Source: SZUA-287 sp036397975
Lineage (GTDB): Bacteria; Bacteroidota; Ignavibacteria; UBA10030; UBA6906
Length of the DNA: 5,062 nucleotides
NCBI GenBank assembly: GCA_036397975.1
Contig: DASWHW010000080.1
Coordinates: 1-5,062, forward strand
Direction: 5' to 3'
A program made the translations under genes and the position numbers. Below the pieces are notes generated by a model. It did not search any database. It saw only the letters and a program-made list of their open reading frames with translations, and had not been told where the DNA came from. Below are positions 1 through 5,062 of the stretch, one piece after another (position 1 is the stretch's first letter; the number at the start of each line of letters is the position of its first letter).

Positions 1-966
1 AATCGAGATATTCGCTCCAACTAACGGCTCCCCCGTCGCAACGTCTCGCACAAACCCCTGTATCGCTCCCTTCGTTCCACCATAGGCATCGAGGAACCAG
101 GTACTTATCGAAGGTTCGCTCCCTCCTACCACTGGCTGGGAAGTTGAGAGAATTAGTCGAACGTCATTCCAATCCTCCCCCGTTTCTTGCCAGACCAGCG
201 CGTTGTACGTCAGCTCAATTCTTTTCTCCTTTGTTGCCGCACGCAGGTCATAGATCGGCTGCCAGCTAGCGTTTTGAACAAGATAGGACACTCCAATGTC
301 GAGCTTCCCTGCGGCTGCCACATCCAGGGCAACGAACACCTGCTTCTCCCGTCGTTCCTGGGATGCGCCTGCGAACCTCAAATCAAATTCGATTGCGGCG
401 ATCTGCTTCTGCAATTCCTCCTTCTTTGCGTCTAGTTCACGCTGTTCTACGTTTAGGCGGGAGTGGCTATCATCGAGGAAACCGAGAAGTTTTCGCCAAT
501 CATCAATCGAAGGACGCTGCACGGGAAGATCTCTTGAAATATTCTCGGCAGATCCTTGGGACATCTTTGTGAGGAACTCCCTCTGCTGAGAAATGACTTT
601 CGCGCGGTCATCGATTTTTCGCATCTCATCTTTCGCGCTTTTCAGTTTTTCTTGGAGATTTTTCACGCGCGCATCCGGAATGCTGTCAAGCATGGCAGTT
701 TCAACGCGTACCTCGAGGATTTTCGCCGTGGCAGATCCCTTGCCGGAAACACGGACCGATTGGTCGTTTAACAATAACGGAAGACCGGGAATTCTAACGT
801 TGTATCTGTCAACGGCAAAATTTTCATTGGCAATTCTAGTAACCAGCGCACGGTCGTTATATACAGTCACGGTTGATATGGTAGACCGGAGAGTCTTCTC
901 GGTTTGAGCAACGGCGGTTACCGTGGTGAACACAAGGAGTGCGCAGGCGATTGTTTTAGTAGTCAT
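1..966 (-). CDS. Secreted DUF4140/DUF4139 (MuiA-like) protein with inserted CarboxypepD_reg-like domain, 3' end cut off
   Basis: The minus strand from 966 to the left edge is open for 322 codons with no stop, so the C-terminus lies outside the window. Residues 1-20 form a signal peptide (K4, a hydrophobic core, then AVA before Q21), which points to export. Residues 28-90 match the N-terminal DUF4140 style (ISTVTVYNDRALVTR). Residues 98-195 are charged and helix-rich, probably coiled coil. From about 209 the DUF4139 signatures appear: LDIGVSYLVQNASWQPIYDLR, then YNALVWQETGEDWNDVRL and LSTSQP. Residues 299-320 then switch to GAIQGFVRDVATGEPLVGAN, the opening strands of a CarboxypepD_reg-like beta-sandwich, which looks inserted into DUF4139. 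The family is named after MuiA (mucoidy inhibitor), but its biochemical role is not established and I assign none. ATG 966 has no Shine-Dalgarno. An in-frame ATG at 999 would add 11 residues, but 966 gives the cleaner signal peptide. The gene lies 54 bases after the TonB-C gene, in the same frame, and is probably co-transcribed with it. Confidence 0.85.
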   Translation of the reverse strand, partial: MTTKTIACALLVFTTVTAVAQTEKTLRSTISTVTVYNDRALVTRIANENFAVDRYNVRIPGLPLLLNDQSVRVSGKGSATAKILEVRVETAMLDSIPDARVKNLQEKLKSAKDEMRKIDDRAKVISQQREFLTKMSQGSAENISRDLPVQRPSIDDWRKLLGFLDDSHSRLNVEQRELDAKKEELQKQIAAIEFDLRFAGASQERREKQVFVALDVAAAGKLDIGVSYLVQNASWQPIYDLRAATKEKRIELTYNALVWQETGEDWNDVRLILSTSQPVVGGSEPSISTWFLDAYGGTKGAIQGFVRDVATGEPLVGANISI

Positions 967-1020
967 GATGAACCAAGGTGTTGTTGATGAAATGGACATT
1001 CGTGGGCAGAAATTCCAAAA

Positions 1021-1449
1021 CTATTTCGCGATTTTGAATCTTATTGGAATCGTCGCCCAAACTGAGAGGACAGTTCCATGACAGGTTGCCGGGCTAAACA
1101 ATAATCTTCGCGCTGCGTCGAGGGCAGACTCATTAAAGATTTCGCCATTTGACTTTACAACAAAGGCCTGCTTCACGATACCATCTTGGCCGATCCAGAG
1201 CTTCACGTCCACAGTTCCCTCAAGTCCGGCCCGCAGCGCCAGGTCAGGGTACTTTGGGTACACCCTGCGAATGATCATCTTTGCCGCCGTCTTCCAATCA
1301 ATCGTCGTGCGCTGATCGGGCGGGGTGAACGCGTCAGGCTGTGTTGTTTCAGAAAATTGAGAACAGTCGACCTCGGTCCGCGGAAGAGTGGATCCTCCAG
1401 AGCAAGCAAGGACTGGCAGCATGACAACAACAATCAAGCGGGAACCCAC
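1021..1449 (-). CDS. Small putative lipoprotein with a TonB C-terminal domain
   Basis: The open frame reaches back to a TTG at 1497 (158 residues). I prefer the GTG at 1449 (142 residues) because it gives a compact lipoprotein signal, MGSRLIVVVMLPVLAC, with an LAC-type lipobox. An AAGG also lies 11 bases upstream of it. After a linker of about 45 residues, the last 80 residues form a TonB C-terminal domain: YPKYPDLALRAGLEGTVDVK, then IGQDGIVKQAFVVKSNG, then ESALDAARRLLFSPA and a final IPIRFKI strand. This fold in energy-transducing TonB contacts outer-membrane receptors. Here there is no long proline-rich, periplasm-spanning linker. If the lipobox is used, there is also no transmembrane anchor to couple to ExbB/ExbD. 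Classical energy transduction is therefore doubtful, and a structural or adaptor role in the envelope is an inference. Two further cysteines (VDC near the N-terminus, ATC in the domain) could form a disulfide. It is the upstream partner of the DUF4139 gene. The family is secure; the exact start and the lipidation are not. Confidence 0.8.
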   Translation of the reverse strand: MGSRLIVVVMLPVLACSGGSTLPRTEVDCSQFSETTQPDAFTPPDQRTTIDWKTAAKMIIRRVYPKYPDLALRAGLEGTVDVKLWIGQDGIVKQAFVVKSNGEIFNESALDAARRLLFSPATCHGTVLSVWATIPIRFKIAK

Positions 1450-1500
1450 AGCGCACTCTGCCTTCGTCGCTATTGTTGTGTTCGTTGGGGAATGCAATTG

Positions 1501-1529
1501 AAGTTACCAAATTGCTTGAAAAATGGCAA
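1501..1529 (-). promoter_or_regulatory. Candidate sigma70-type promoter for the minus-strand pair
   Basis: Reading the minus strand, TTGCCA (1529-1524, five of six to TTGACA) is followed after exactly 17 bases by TAACTT (1506-1501, three of six to TATAAT). Transcription would begin near 1494. That is downstream of the TTG at 1497 and about 45 bases before the GTG at 1449, which would support the shorter TonB-C start. The -10 match is weak, and FCB-group promoters often do not follow this consensus, so this is only a candidate. Confidence 0.18.
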
Positions 1530-1643
1530 CATCAGGATTGTGGTATTGAGTGAAAGGAACTAACCTCATCCAGCTTCCGTTAAGAACAGTGCGTACACTA
1601 CTCAATTCCTGATCAATTCCATTTTTTCTTTTCATAACACCAT

Positions 1644-1649
1644 AAGGAG
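1644..1649 (+). promoter_or_regulatory. Ribosome binding site of the NmrA-like gene
   Basis: AAGGAG lies seven bases before the ATG at 1657, which is near-ideal spacing and fixes that start. The divergent region upstream (1450-1656) must also hold this gene's promoter, but I found no convincing -35/-10 pair on the plus strand. Confidence 0.75.
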
Positions 1650-1656
1650 TATCCCC

Positions 1657-2607
1657 ATGGCAGAAAAAAAAATAATTGCAGTCGTTGGCGCAACAGGCGC
1701 TCAGGGTGGCGGACTAGCCCGCGCAATCCTGAACGACAAGAACAGCCAGTTTGCGGTTCGAGCAATAACGCGTGACGTGAACTCACCCAAGGCGAAAGAG
1801 CTGGCGAAGCTGGGAGCCGAAGTTGTCGCGGCAGACGTGAACGACGTGGAGAGTCTCAAGAGGGCATTCAAAAGCGCGTATGGCGCGTATTGCGTGACCT
1901 TCTACTGGGAACACTTCTCCCCCGAAAAAGAAATCGCCAACGCAACGGCGCTCGCACAAGCTGTCAAGGCCGCTGGAGTACAGCACGTCATCTGGTCGAC
2001 ATTTGAAGACACACGCAAGTATGTTCCGCTGGATGACAAACGGATGCCGACATTGATGGGCAAGTATAAGGTGCCACACTTCGATGCGAAAGCTGAGGTA
2101 AATCATGTCTTCACCGATCTCGGCGTTCCGACAACCTTTCTCCTTACCTCGGCGTACTGGGAAAACATGATAGGCTTCGGTTGGGGTCCAAAGAAGGGTC
2201 CGGACGGCAAACTGGCACTTACGTTTCCTATTGGCGACAAGAAGATGCCAAGCATTTCAGCCGAGGATATCGGCAAATGTGCATACGGTATTTTCAAGTC
2301 TGGAAAAGAATATATTGGAAAAACCGTCGGCGTGGCGGGTGAACATCTTACCGGTTCTCAAATGGCATCTACTCTCAGTAAAGTTCTCGGTAAAGAGGTA
2401 AAGTACAATGCCGTGACCCCGGATGTATACAGGAGTTTCGGATTCCCCGGCGCGGATGATCTGGGGAACATGTTCCAGTTCAAAGCCGATTTTGAGAAGG
2501 AGTATTCCGGACACCGTCCAGTTGAGGTCTCTCGCAAACTCAATCCAGCTTTGCAAACGTTCGAGCAGTGGGCGAAGAAAAACGCCAACAAGATTCCGTT
2601 AGAGTAA
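1657..2607 (+). CDS. NmrA/HSCARG-like NAD(P)-binding protein (atypical SDR fold)
   Basis: This complete gene encodes 316 residues, a normal length for the NmrA-like family. Residues 6-20 (IIAVVGATGAQGGGL) are the N-terminal Rossmann strand with the GxxGxxG dinucleotide-binding loop. R39 in AITRD sits where family members contact the 2'-phosphate of NADP(H). AADVND at 58-63 follows the usual strand 3 pattern, and HVIWSTFED at 110-118 is the strand 5 region. K145 in HFDAKAEV matches the conserved lysine of the FDxKxEV motif in HSCARG/NMRAL1-like proteins. The classical YxxxK catalytic pair is not evident. The C-terminal half (about 160-316, with SAEDIGKCAYGIF) is the substrate or partner domain. 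Relatives are redox-responsive NADP(H)-binding regulators or quinone/NADPH oxidoreductases; which applies here cannot be told. No signal peptide is seen, so it is probably cytoplasmic. It is divergent from the TonB-C pair, has its own terminator and is probably monocistronic. Confidence 0.9.
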   Translation: MAEKKIIAVVGATGAQGGGLARAILNDKNSQFAVRAITRDVNSPKAKELAKLGAEVVAADVNDVESLKRAFKSAYGAYCVTFYWEHFSPEKEIANATALAQAVKAAGVQHVIWSTFEDTRKYVPLDDKRMPTLMGKYKVPHFDAKAEVNHVFTDLGVPTTFLLTSAYWENMIGFGWGPKKGPDGKLALTFPIGDKKMPSISAEDIGKCAYGIFKSGKEYIGKTVGVAGEHLTGSQMASTLSKVLGKEVKYNAVTPDVYRSFGFPGADDLGNMFQFKADFEKEYSGHRPVEVSRKLNPALQTFEQWAKKNANKIPLE

Positions 2608-2620
2608 ATTCACAACGATC

Positions 2621-2664
2621 GGGCCGCCGGCATCTCAATGGTGATACCGGGCGGCCTTTTATTT
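2621..2664 (+). terminator. Intrinsic terminator of the NmrA-like gene
   Basis: GGCCGCC (2622-2628) pairs with GGCGGCC (2650-2656). The stem continues inward with GG/CC after a one-base bulge and then ATC/GAT, and is followed by TTTTATTT (2657-2664). It begins 13 bases after the stop codon of the NmrA-like gene, the expected place for Rho-independent termination. Confidence 0.85.
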
Positions 2665-2809
2665 CCCGACGTTTAGGCTCAATCAGTTAACTGCTTCACA
2701 ACATCCCCTCCTTCCAGTGTCATCATCTTCCAATTCCCGGTCGGCGTTTCACAGTGATCCGCTTAGAATAATTCATCAAAAACATCAACGAAAGCCCTGA
2801 ATTGCGAAA

Positions 2810-2826
2810 TTCCATCTTTGATGGAA
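2810..2826. repeat. Perfect 7-bp inverted repeat in the leader of the CHRD gene
   Basis: TTCCATC (2810-2816) and GATGGAA (2820-2826) are perfect reverse complements around a TTT spacer. The element lies about 120 bases before the CHRD start codon. It could be an operator for a dimeric regulator or a leader hairpin. It is too AT-rich, and lacks a clear U-tract, to be a good terminator. No function is assigned. Confidence 0.4.
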
Positions 2827-2935
2827 CTTTCTGACCACAATTCCTCTTTAGCCACAAACTCCCTTTCCGCTCCTGATGGGTCGGGGATGTTTTTCCACCT
2901 GCATCTGCAACTACCAGTTCTCTCACATACTCCTG

Positions 2936-2942
2936 AAGGAGG
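2936..2942 (+). promoter_or_regulatory. Ribosome binding site deciding the CHRD gene start
   Basis: AAGGAGG ends four bases before the ATG at 2947. This strong Shine-Dalgarno, with a signal peptide starting exactly at that ATG, fixes the start at 2947 rather than at the upstream in-frame TTG (2818) or ATG (2821). Confidence 0.8.
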
Positions 2943-2946
2943 TTCT

Positions 2947-4854
2947 ATGAATCCATTTTTACGCGTGTCTTTCCTGATCCTTATTCCGTGGATTGCTCAT
3001 GGCCAGATTCATTTCACTGCTACTCTGGATGGCACACAGGAAGTTCCTCCCGTTGTCACCACGGCAAGTGGTACGGGTTCATTTACACTGAGTGATGACT
3101 TCACTCAATTGAAGTGGGTAGTCTCCTATCAGGGGTTGAGCGGCACTCTCACAGCCGGCGGACACTTCCACGTGGGGCAGATTGGCGTCAATGGTCCGGT
3201 CGTGAAGAATATCGCTTCCGGCGGCGATCCTGCTTCGAACACAATTTCAGGAACCTGGACTTCCTCCGATGCAACGCAGCCATTGACTCCAGCGCTTGTC
3301 GAGTCTCTTCTCACCGGCCGTATGTATGTCAACTTCCATACTGCGGCAAATCCCGGCGGCGAAATTCGTGGACAGGTGAATCTTGCAACAAGTCTTCACT
3401 TTACCGCAAACCTCACAGGCGCACAAGAGAATCCACCTATTACCACAACTGCGGGAGGAACAGGCTCTTTTGTACTCAATCCTCAGCGGACAGAAGTGCA
3501 ATGGGTAGTGACATACCGCGATCTGTCCGGGACGCTCACGGCGGGCGGACACTTTCACGTTGCCGATTCGGGACGCAACGGTCCCATCGTGAAGAACATC
3601 GCAAGCGGAGGCGACCCTGCCTCAAATACCATCTCGGGTGTTTGGGCAAGCACAGATGTCTCTCAGCCGTTGACGCCTGCACTTGTCGATTCGCTCATTG
3701 TCGGAAAGTTGTACGTGAACTTTCATACCGCGACAAACCCCGGAGGTCAAATTCGCGGACAGGTGAAAAGAAGAGGCGGTATCGGATTTACTGCCCGCTA
3801 TAGCGGACAACAAGAGAACCCACCGGTCGCAACAAACGGATCGGGCACCGGAGCTTTCTCTCTCAACGCTGCGCGGACAGAACTCTCTTACGATATTACG
3901 TACATCAATCTGAGTGGAACGCTCTCAGCAGGTGGACATTTCCATTCCGCGGACTCGGGACGCAACGGACCGGTCGTCAGGAATATTGCAAGCGGCGGAG
4001 ATCCGGCGTCGAACACCCTTTCAGGCGTGTGGAGAAGTTCCGACACCCAACCGTTGACACAGACGCTCTTGGACTCACTCCTGACCGGAAGGATCTACAC
4101 GAATTTTCACACGACTGCGAATCCGGGTGGAGAAATCCGCGGTCAACTACAACTCGCAACGGGAATTGGATTCAGTGCGAAGTTTTCCGGCACGCAGGAA
4201 GTTCCACCGGTGGCATCGCCTGCCAGCGGAACACTCTCGATGGCCTTGAATGCAGCGCGGGCAGATATCCGCTATGACATTACCTACCACGACCTCAGCG
4301 GCACACTCACTGCCGGAGGCCACTTTCACGTTGCCGGTGCGGGAAGGAACGGACCCATCGTTAAGAATCTCGCAAGCGGAGGTGGACCTGCCTCGGCAAC
4401 AATTGGAGGAAACTGGACTACAGCGGATGCGACGCAACCTCTGACACGTGCGTTGGTAGACTCATTGATCACCGGACTCCTCTATTCGAATTTCCATACG
4501 GCGGCAAATCCGGGCGGAGAAATACGCGCGCAGGCCCTTTTCGGTTCGGATATCGTAACGAGTGTCGATCATGATCCAGGTTTCATTCCTCGAGAATTCT
4601 CATTGCATCAGAACTACCCTAATCCTTTCAACCCTTCAACATCAATTCGCTTCGACGTCGCCACACCATCTGATGTGACATTGAAGATCTATGATGTGTT
4701 GGGACGTGAGGTCGCAGTATTATTCGATGGGCGTGCCGAGGCAGGAAGTAACACGGTGACCTTCGATGCTCAATCATTTGCTTCGGGAGTGTATTTCTAT
4801 CGTGCAGCGGTCGGTCAAACGGTTCTGGCAAGAAAGATGGTCCTTGTTCGATAA
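2947..4854 (+). CDS. Secreted four-CHRD-domain protein with type IX secretion sorting tail
   Basis: The protein has 635 residues. Residues 1-20 are a Sec signal peptide (MNPFLRVSFL, hydrophobic core, cleavage near AHGQ). Four tandem CHRD domains begin at residues 21, 150, 279 and 407, each about 129 long. Each has the same landmarks: a TQE(V/N)PP-type opening, LSGTL(T/S)AGGHFH, NGP(I/V)VKN(I/L)ASGG, QPLT plus a short helix, and NFHT(A/T)xNPGGEIRxQ. CHRD domains occur in chordin and in many bacterial extracellular proteins; their molecular role is not established. The invariant HFH and NFH histidines could bind metal, but that is inference. Residues 551-635 form a type IX sorting domain (NYPNPFNPST at 556-565, IYDVLGREV, SGVYFYRA, KMVLVR end), predicting export across the outer membrane and attachment or release there. 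No catalytic domain is visible. A terminator follows and the next gene is a lipoprotein. The domain calls are secure; adhesion or matrix function is only a guess. Confidence 0.92.
   Translation: MNPFLRVSFLILIPWIAHGQIHFTATLDGTQEVPPVVTTASGTGSFTLSDDFTQLKWVVSYQGLSGTLTAGGHFHVGQIGVNGPVVKNIASGGDPASNTISGTWTSSDATQPLTPALVESLLTGRMYVNFHTAANPGGEIRGQVNLATSLHFTANLTGAQENPPITTTAGGTGSFVLNPQRTEVQWVVTYRDLSGTLTAGGHFHVADSGRNGPIVKNIASGGDPASNTISGVWASTDVSQPLTPALVDSLIVGKLYVNFHTATNPGGQIRGQVKRRGGIGFTARYSGQQENPPVATNGSGTGAFSLNAARTELSYDITYINLSGTLSAGGHFHSADSGRNGPVVRNIASGGDPASNTLSGVWRSSDTQPLTQTLLDSLLTGRIYTNFHTTANPGGEIRGQLQLATGIGFSAKFSGTQEVPPVASPASGTLSMALNAARADIRYDITYHDLSGTLTAGGHFHVAGAGRNGPIVKNLASGGGPASATIGGNWTTADATQPLTRALVDSLITGLLYSNFHTAANPGGEIRAQALFGSDIVTSVDHDPGFIPREFSLHQNYPNPFNPSTSIRFDVATPSDVTLKIYDVLGREVAVLFDGRAEAGSNTVTFDAQSFASGVYFYRAAVGQTVLARKMVLVR
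3007..3393 (+). repeat. CHRD repeat 1 (residues 21-149)
   Basis: This repeat opens with IHFTATLDGTQEVPP. It is the most divergent copy in the central loop, with VGQIGVNGP after the HFH motif where copies 2 and 3 read ADSGRNGP. It keeps GGHFH (H73, H75), NFHTAANPGGEIRGQ (H131) and the DPASNTISG segment. Confidence 0.85.
3394..3780 (+). repeat. CHRD repeat 2 (residues 150-278)
   Basis: This repeat opens with LHFTANLTGAQENPP and keeps every landmark (GGHFHVADSGRNGPIVKN, DPASNTISGVW, NFHTATNPGGQIRGQ). It is exactly the same length as repeat 1. A basic KRRGG linker joins it to repeat 3, where the other junction (1/2) and the 3/4 junction carry a LAT linker. Confidence 0.85.
3781..4164 (+). repeat. 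CHRD repeat 3 (residues 279-406)
   Basis: This repeat opens with IGFTARYSGQQENPP. It is one residue shorter than its neighbours because it reads SSDTQPL where repeats 1 and 4 have DATQPL. The histidine motifs are kept, with GGHFHSADSGRNGP and NFHTTANPGGEIRGQ. Confidence 0.85.
4165..4539 (+). repeat. CHRD repeat 4 (residues 407-531)
   Basis: This repeat opens with IGFSAKFSGTQEVPP. It keeps GGHFH and NFHTAANPGGEIR, but DPASNTISG is changed to GPASATIGG and the closing IRGQ to IRAQ. It is therefore the copy that departs most in the conserved second half. It is followed by a short linker into the sorting tail. Confidence 0.85.
4597..4851 (+). other. Type IX secretion C-terminal sorting domain (residues 551-635 of the CHRD protein)
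   Basis: The segment runs FSLHQNYPNPFNPSTSIRF, then a VTLKIYDVLGREV strand pair, GxxxVTFDA, SGVYFYRA and the terminal KMVLVR. This is the form common in Ignavibacteria and related FCB bacteria. It directs proteins to the type IX secretion system after Sec export and is usually cleaved off. It is the strongest lineage clue in the window. Confidence 0.9.
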
Positions 4855-4867
4855 TCCTCAATTCAAA

Positions 4868-4900
4868 GAGCCCGATCAATTCAGGTCGGGCTCATTTTTT
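4868..4900 (+). terminator. Intrinsic terminator of the CHRD gene
   Basis: GAGCCCGA (4868-4875) pairs perfectly with TCGGGCTC (4886-4893). Two further inner pairs (one G-U) leave a six-base loop, and A plus six T follow (4894-4900). The element starts 13 bases after the CHRD stop codon. It ends only nine bases before the putative start of the next gene, so that gene needs a promoter overlapping or upstream of the hairpin, or is fed by readthrough. Confidence 0.87.
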
Positions 4901-4909
4901 CTTGAAGGT

Positions 4910-5062
4910 TTGTCTCACTATGTTCGACGGTCTTTGATCCTGTTTTGTCTGGGATTCGTCCTTTCGGGCTGTAAGGATTTTGGCGAACCAGTCACAAACA
5001 CGCCAGGTCCGCCTCCAGGCTCATCGTTGAAGACCTACCAGAACGACATCCTCCCGCTTATT
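4910..5062 (+). CDS. Lipoprotein, N-terminal fragment cut by the window edge
   Basis: From a TTG at 4910 the frame is open to the edge (51 residues). It begins MSHYVRRSLILFCLGFVLSG followed by C21, a classic lipoprotein signal: RR in the n-region, a hydrophobic core, and an LSGC lipobox. The mature part starts KDFGEPV, passes a proline/glycine linker (TPGPPPG) and reaches LKTYQNDILPLI. In FCB lipoproteins a Y..DI.PI segment like this often precedes a cysteine or CxxCH haem-c motif, but the decisive residues lie beyond the edge, so that is only a suggestion. The start is uncertain. The TTG has GAAGG just one base upstream. An ATG at 4920 is well spaced from that GAAGG (11 bases) but is in another frame and stops after five codons. 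The lipoprotein call is firm; the function is unknown. Confidence 0.72.
   Translation, partial: MSHYVRRSLILFCLGFVLSGCKDFGEPVTNTPGPPPGSSLKTYQNDILPLI

Larger units (their letters stand above)
2665..2946. other. Intergenic leader with no convincing gene
   Basis: This stretch separates the terminator of the NmrA-like gene from the start of the CHRD protein. The CHRD reading frame stays open back to a TTG at 2818, but those 43 extra codons have no ribosome binding site and would bury the signal peptide, so I treat them as untranslated. The region should hold the CHRD promoter. A -10-like TAGAAT at 2764-2769 is visible, but no suitably spaced -35 element goes with it. A perfect hairpin lies at 2810-2826. 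I see no RNA gene or mobile-element end. Confidence 0.6.

Noticed and set aside
187..907. Several overlapping plus-strand reading frames across the left end.
   Set aside because: They lie opposite the well-supported DUF4140/DUF4139 gene and show no recognisable domains or ribosome binding sites.
1588..1599. Short palindrome AGTG-CGTA-CACT upstream of the NmrA-like gene, possibly an operator.
   Set aside because: Arms of only four bases are frequent by chance, and no regulator gene is adjacent.
1504..1635. A 43-codon minus-strand reading frame (starting MKRKNGIDQELSS) in the divergent intergenic region.
   Set aside because: It has no Shine-Dalgarno, overlaps the leader of the NmrA-like gene, and resembles no family I know; this length is expected by chance.
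2748..2769. Possible promoter TTCACA and TAGAAT before the CHRD gene.
   Set aside because: The spacer is only 10 bases, too short for a sigma70-type promoter; no better -35 element was found.
2818..2946. Upstream extension of the CHRD reading frame by 43 codons.
   Set aside because: The extension has no ribosome binding site and would place the signal peptide internally; the AAGGAGG before ATG 2947 decides the start.
3114..3803. A 229-codon plus-strand frame inside the CHRD gene.
   Set aside because: It is an arginine/serine-rich out-of-frame shadow whose repetitiveness simply follows the CHRD repeats.
3007..4539. Tandem repeats considered as a mobile element or CRISPR-like array.
   Set aside because: The roughly 387-base period is the protein domain length, the frame is kept throughout, and the DNA copies have diverged at many positions; they are coding domain duplications.

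Overview
The window most likely comes from a bacterium of the Bacteroidota/Ignavibacteriota (FCB) group. The best evidence is the C-terminal tail of the largest protein, which has the type IX secretion sorting-domain signature (NYPNPFNPST, then IYDVLGREV, SGVYFYRA and a basic KMVLVR end). The opening of a carboxypeptidase-regulatory-like fold (GxVxDxxTGEPLxGANI) in the leftmost gene also fits. The lineage is inferred from protein motifs, since there is no rRNA or other marker gene. Base composition looks balanced, with no obvious shift between genes.

Left part, minus strand (1-1449). Two co-directional envelope genes, 54 bases apart, could form one transcription unit. The first is a small lipoprotein-like protein ending in a TonB C-terminal domain. 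The second is a secreted protein with a DUF4140/DUF4139 (MuiA-like) architecture that runs off the left edge. The DUF4139 part is interrupted by the start of a CarboxypepD_reg-like insertion. This gene has no stop inside the window.

Middle (1450-2664). A divergent intergenic region separates the minus-strand pair from a complete plus-strand gene for an NmrA/HSCARG-like atypical short-chain dehydrogenase fold protein. That gene has a strong ribosome binding site and ends in a GC-rich intrinsic terminator.

Right part (2665-5062). About 280 bases of leader without a convincing gene contain a perfect 7-bp hairpin. They precede a 635-residue secreted protein made of a signal peptide, four tandem CHRD domains of about 129 residues, and a type IX secretion sorting tail. 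A strong terminator follows. Almost immediately after it starts a lipoprotein gene cut by the right edge; its short mature part (YQNDILPLI) resembles the region before a c-type haem or similar cysteine motif in FCB lipoproteins.

The theme is cell-envelope and surface proteins, with the soluble cytoplasmic NmrA-like protein as the exception. I see no RNA genes, insertion sequences, CRISPR arrays or phage genes. I found no clearly new system. The most distinctive items are the four-CHRD sorted protein, the TonB-C lipoprotein beside a DUF4139 protein, and the unsettled start of the final lipoprotein.
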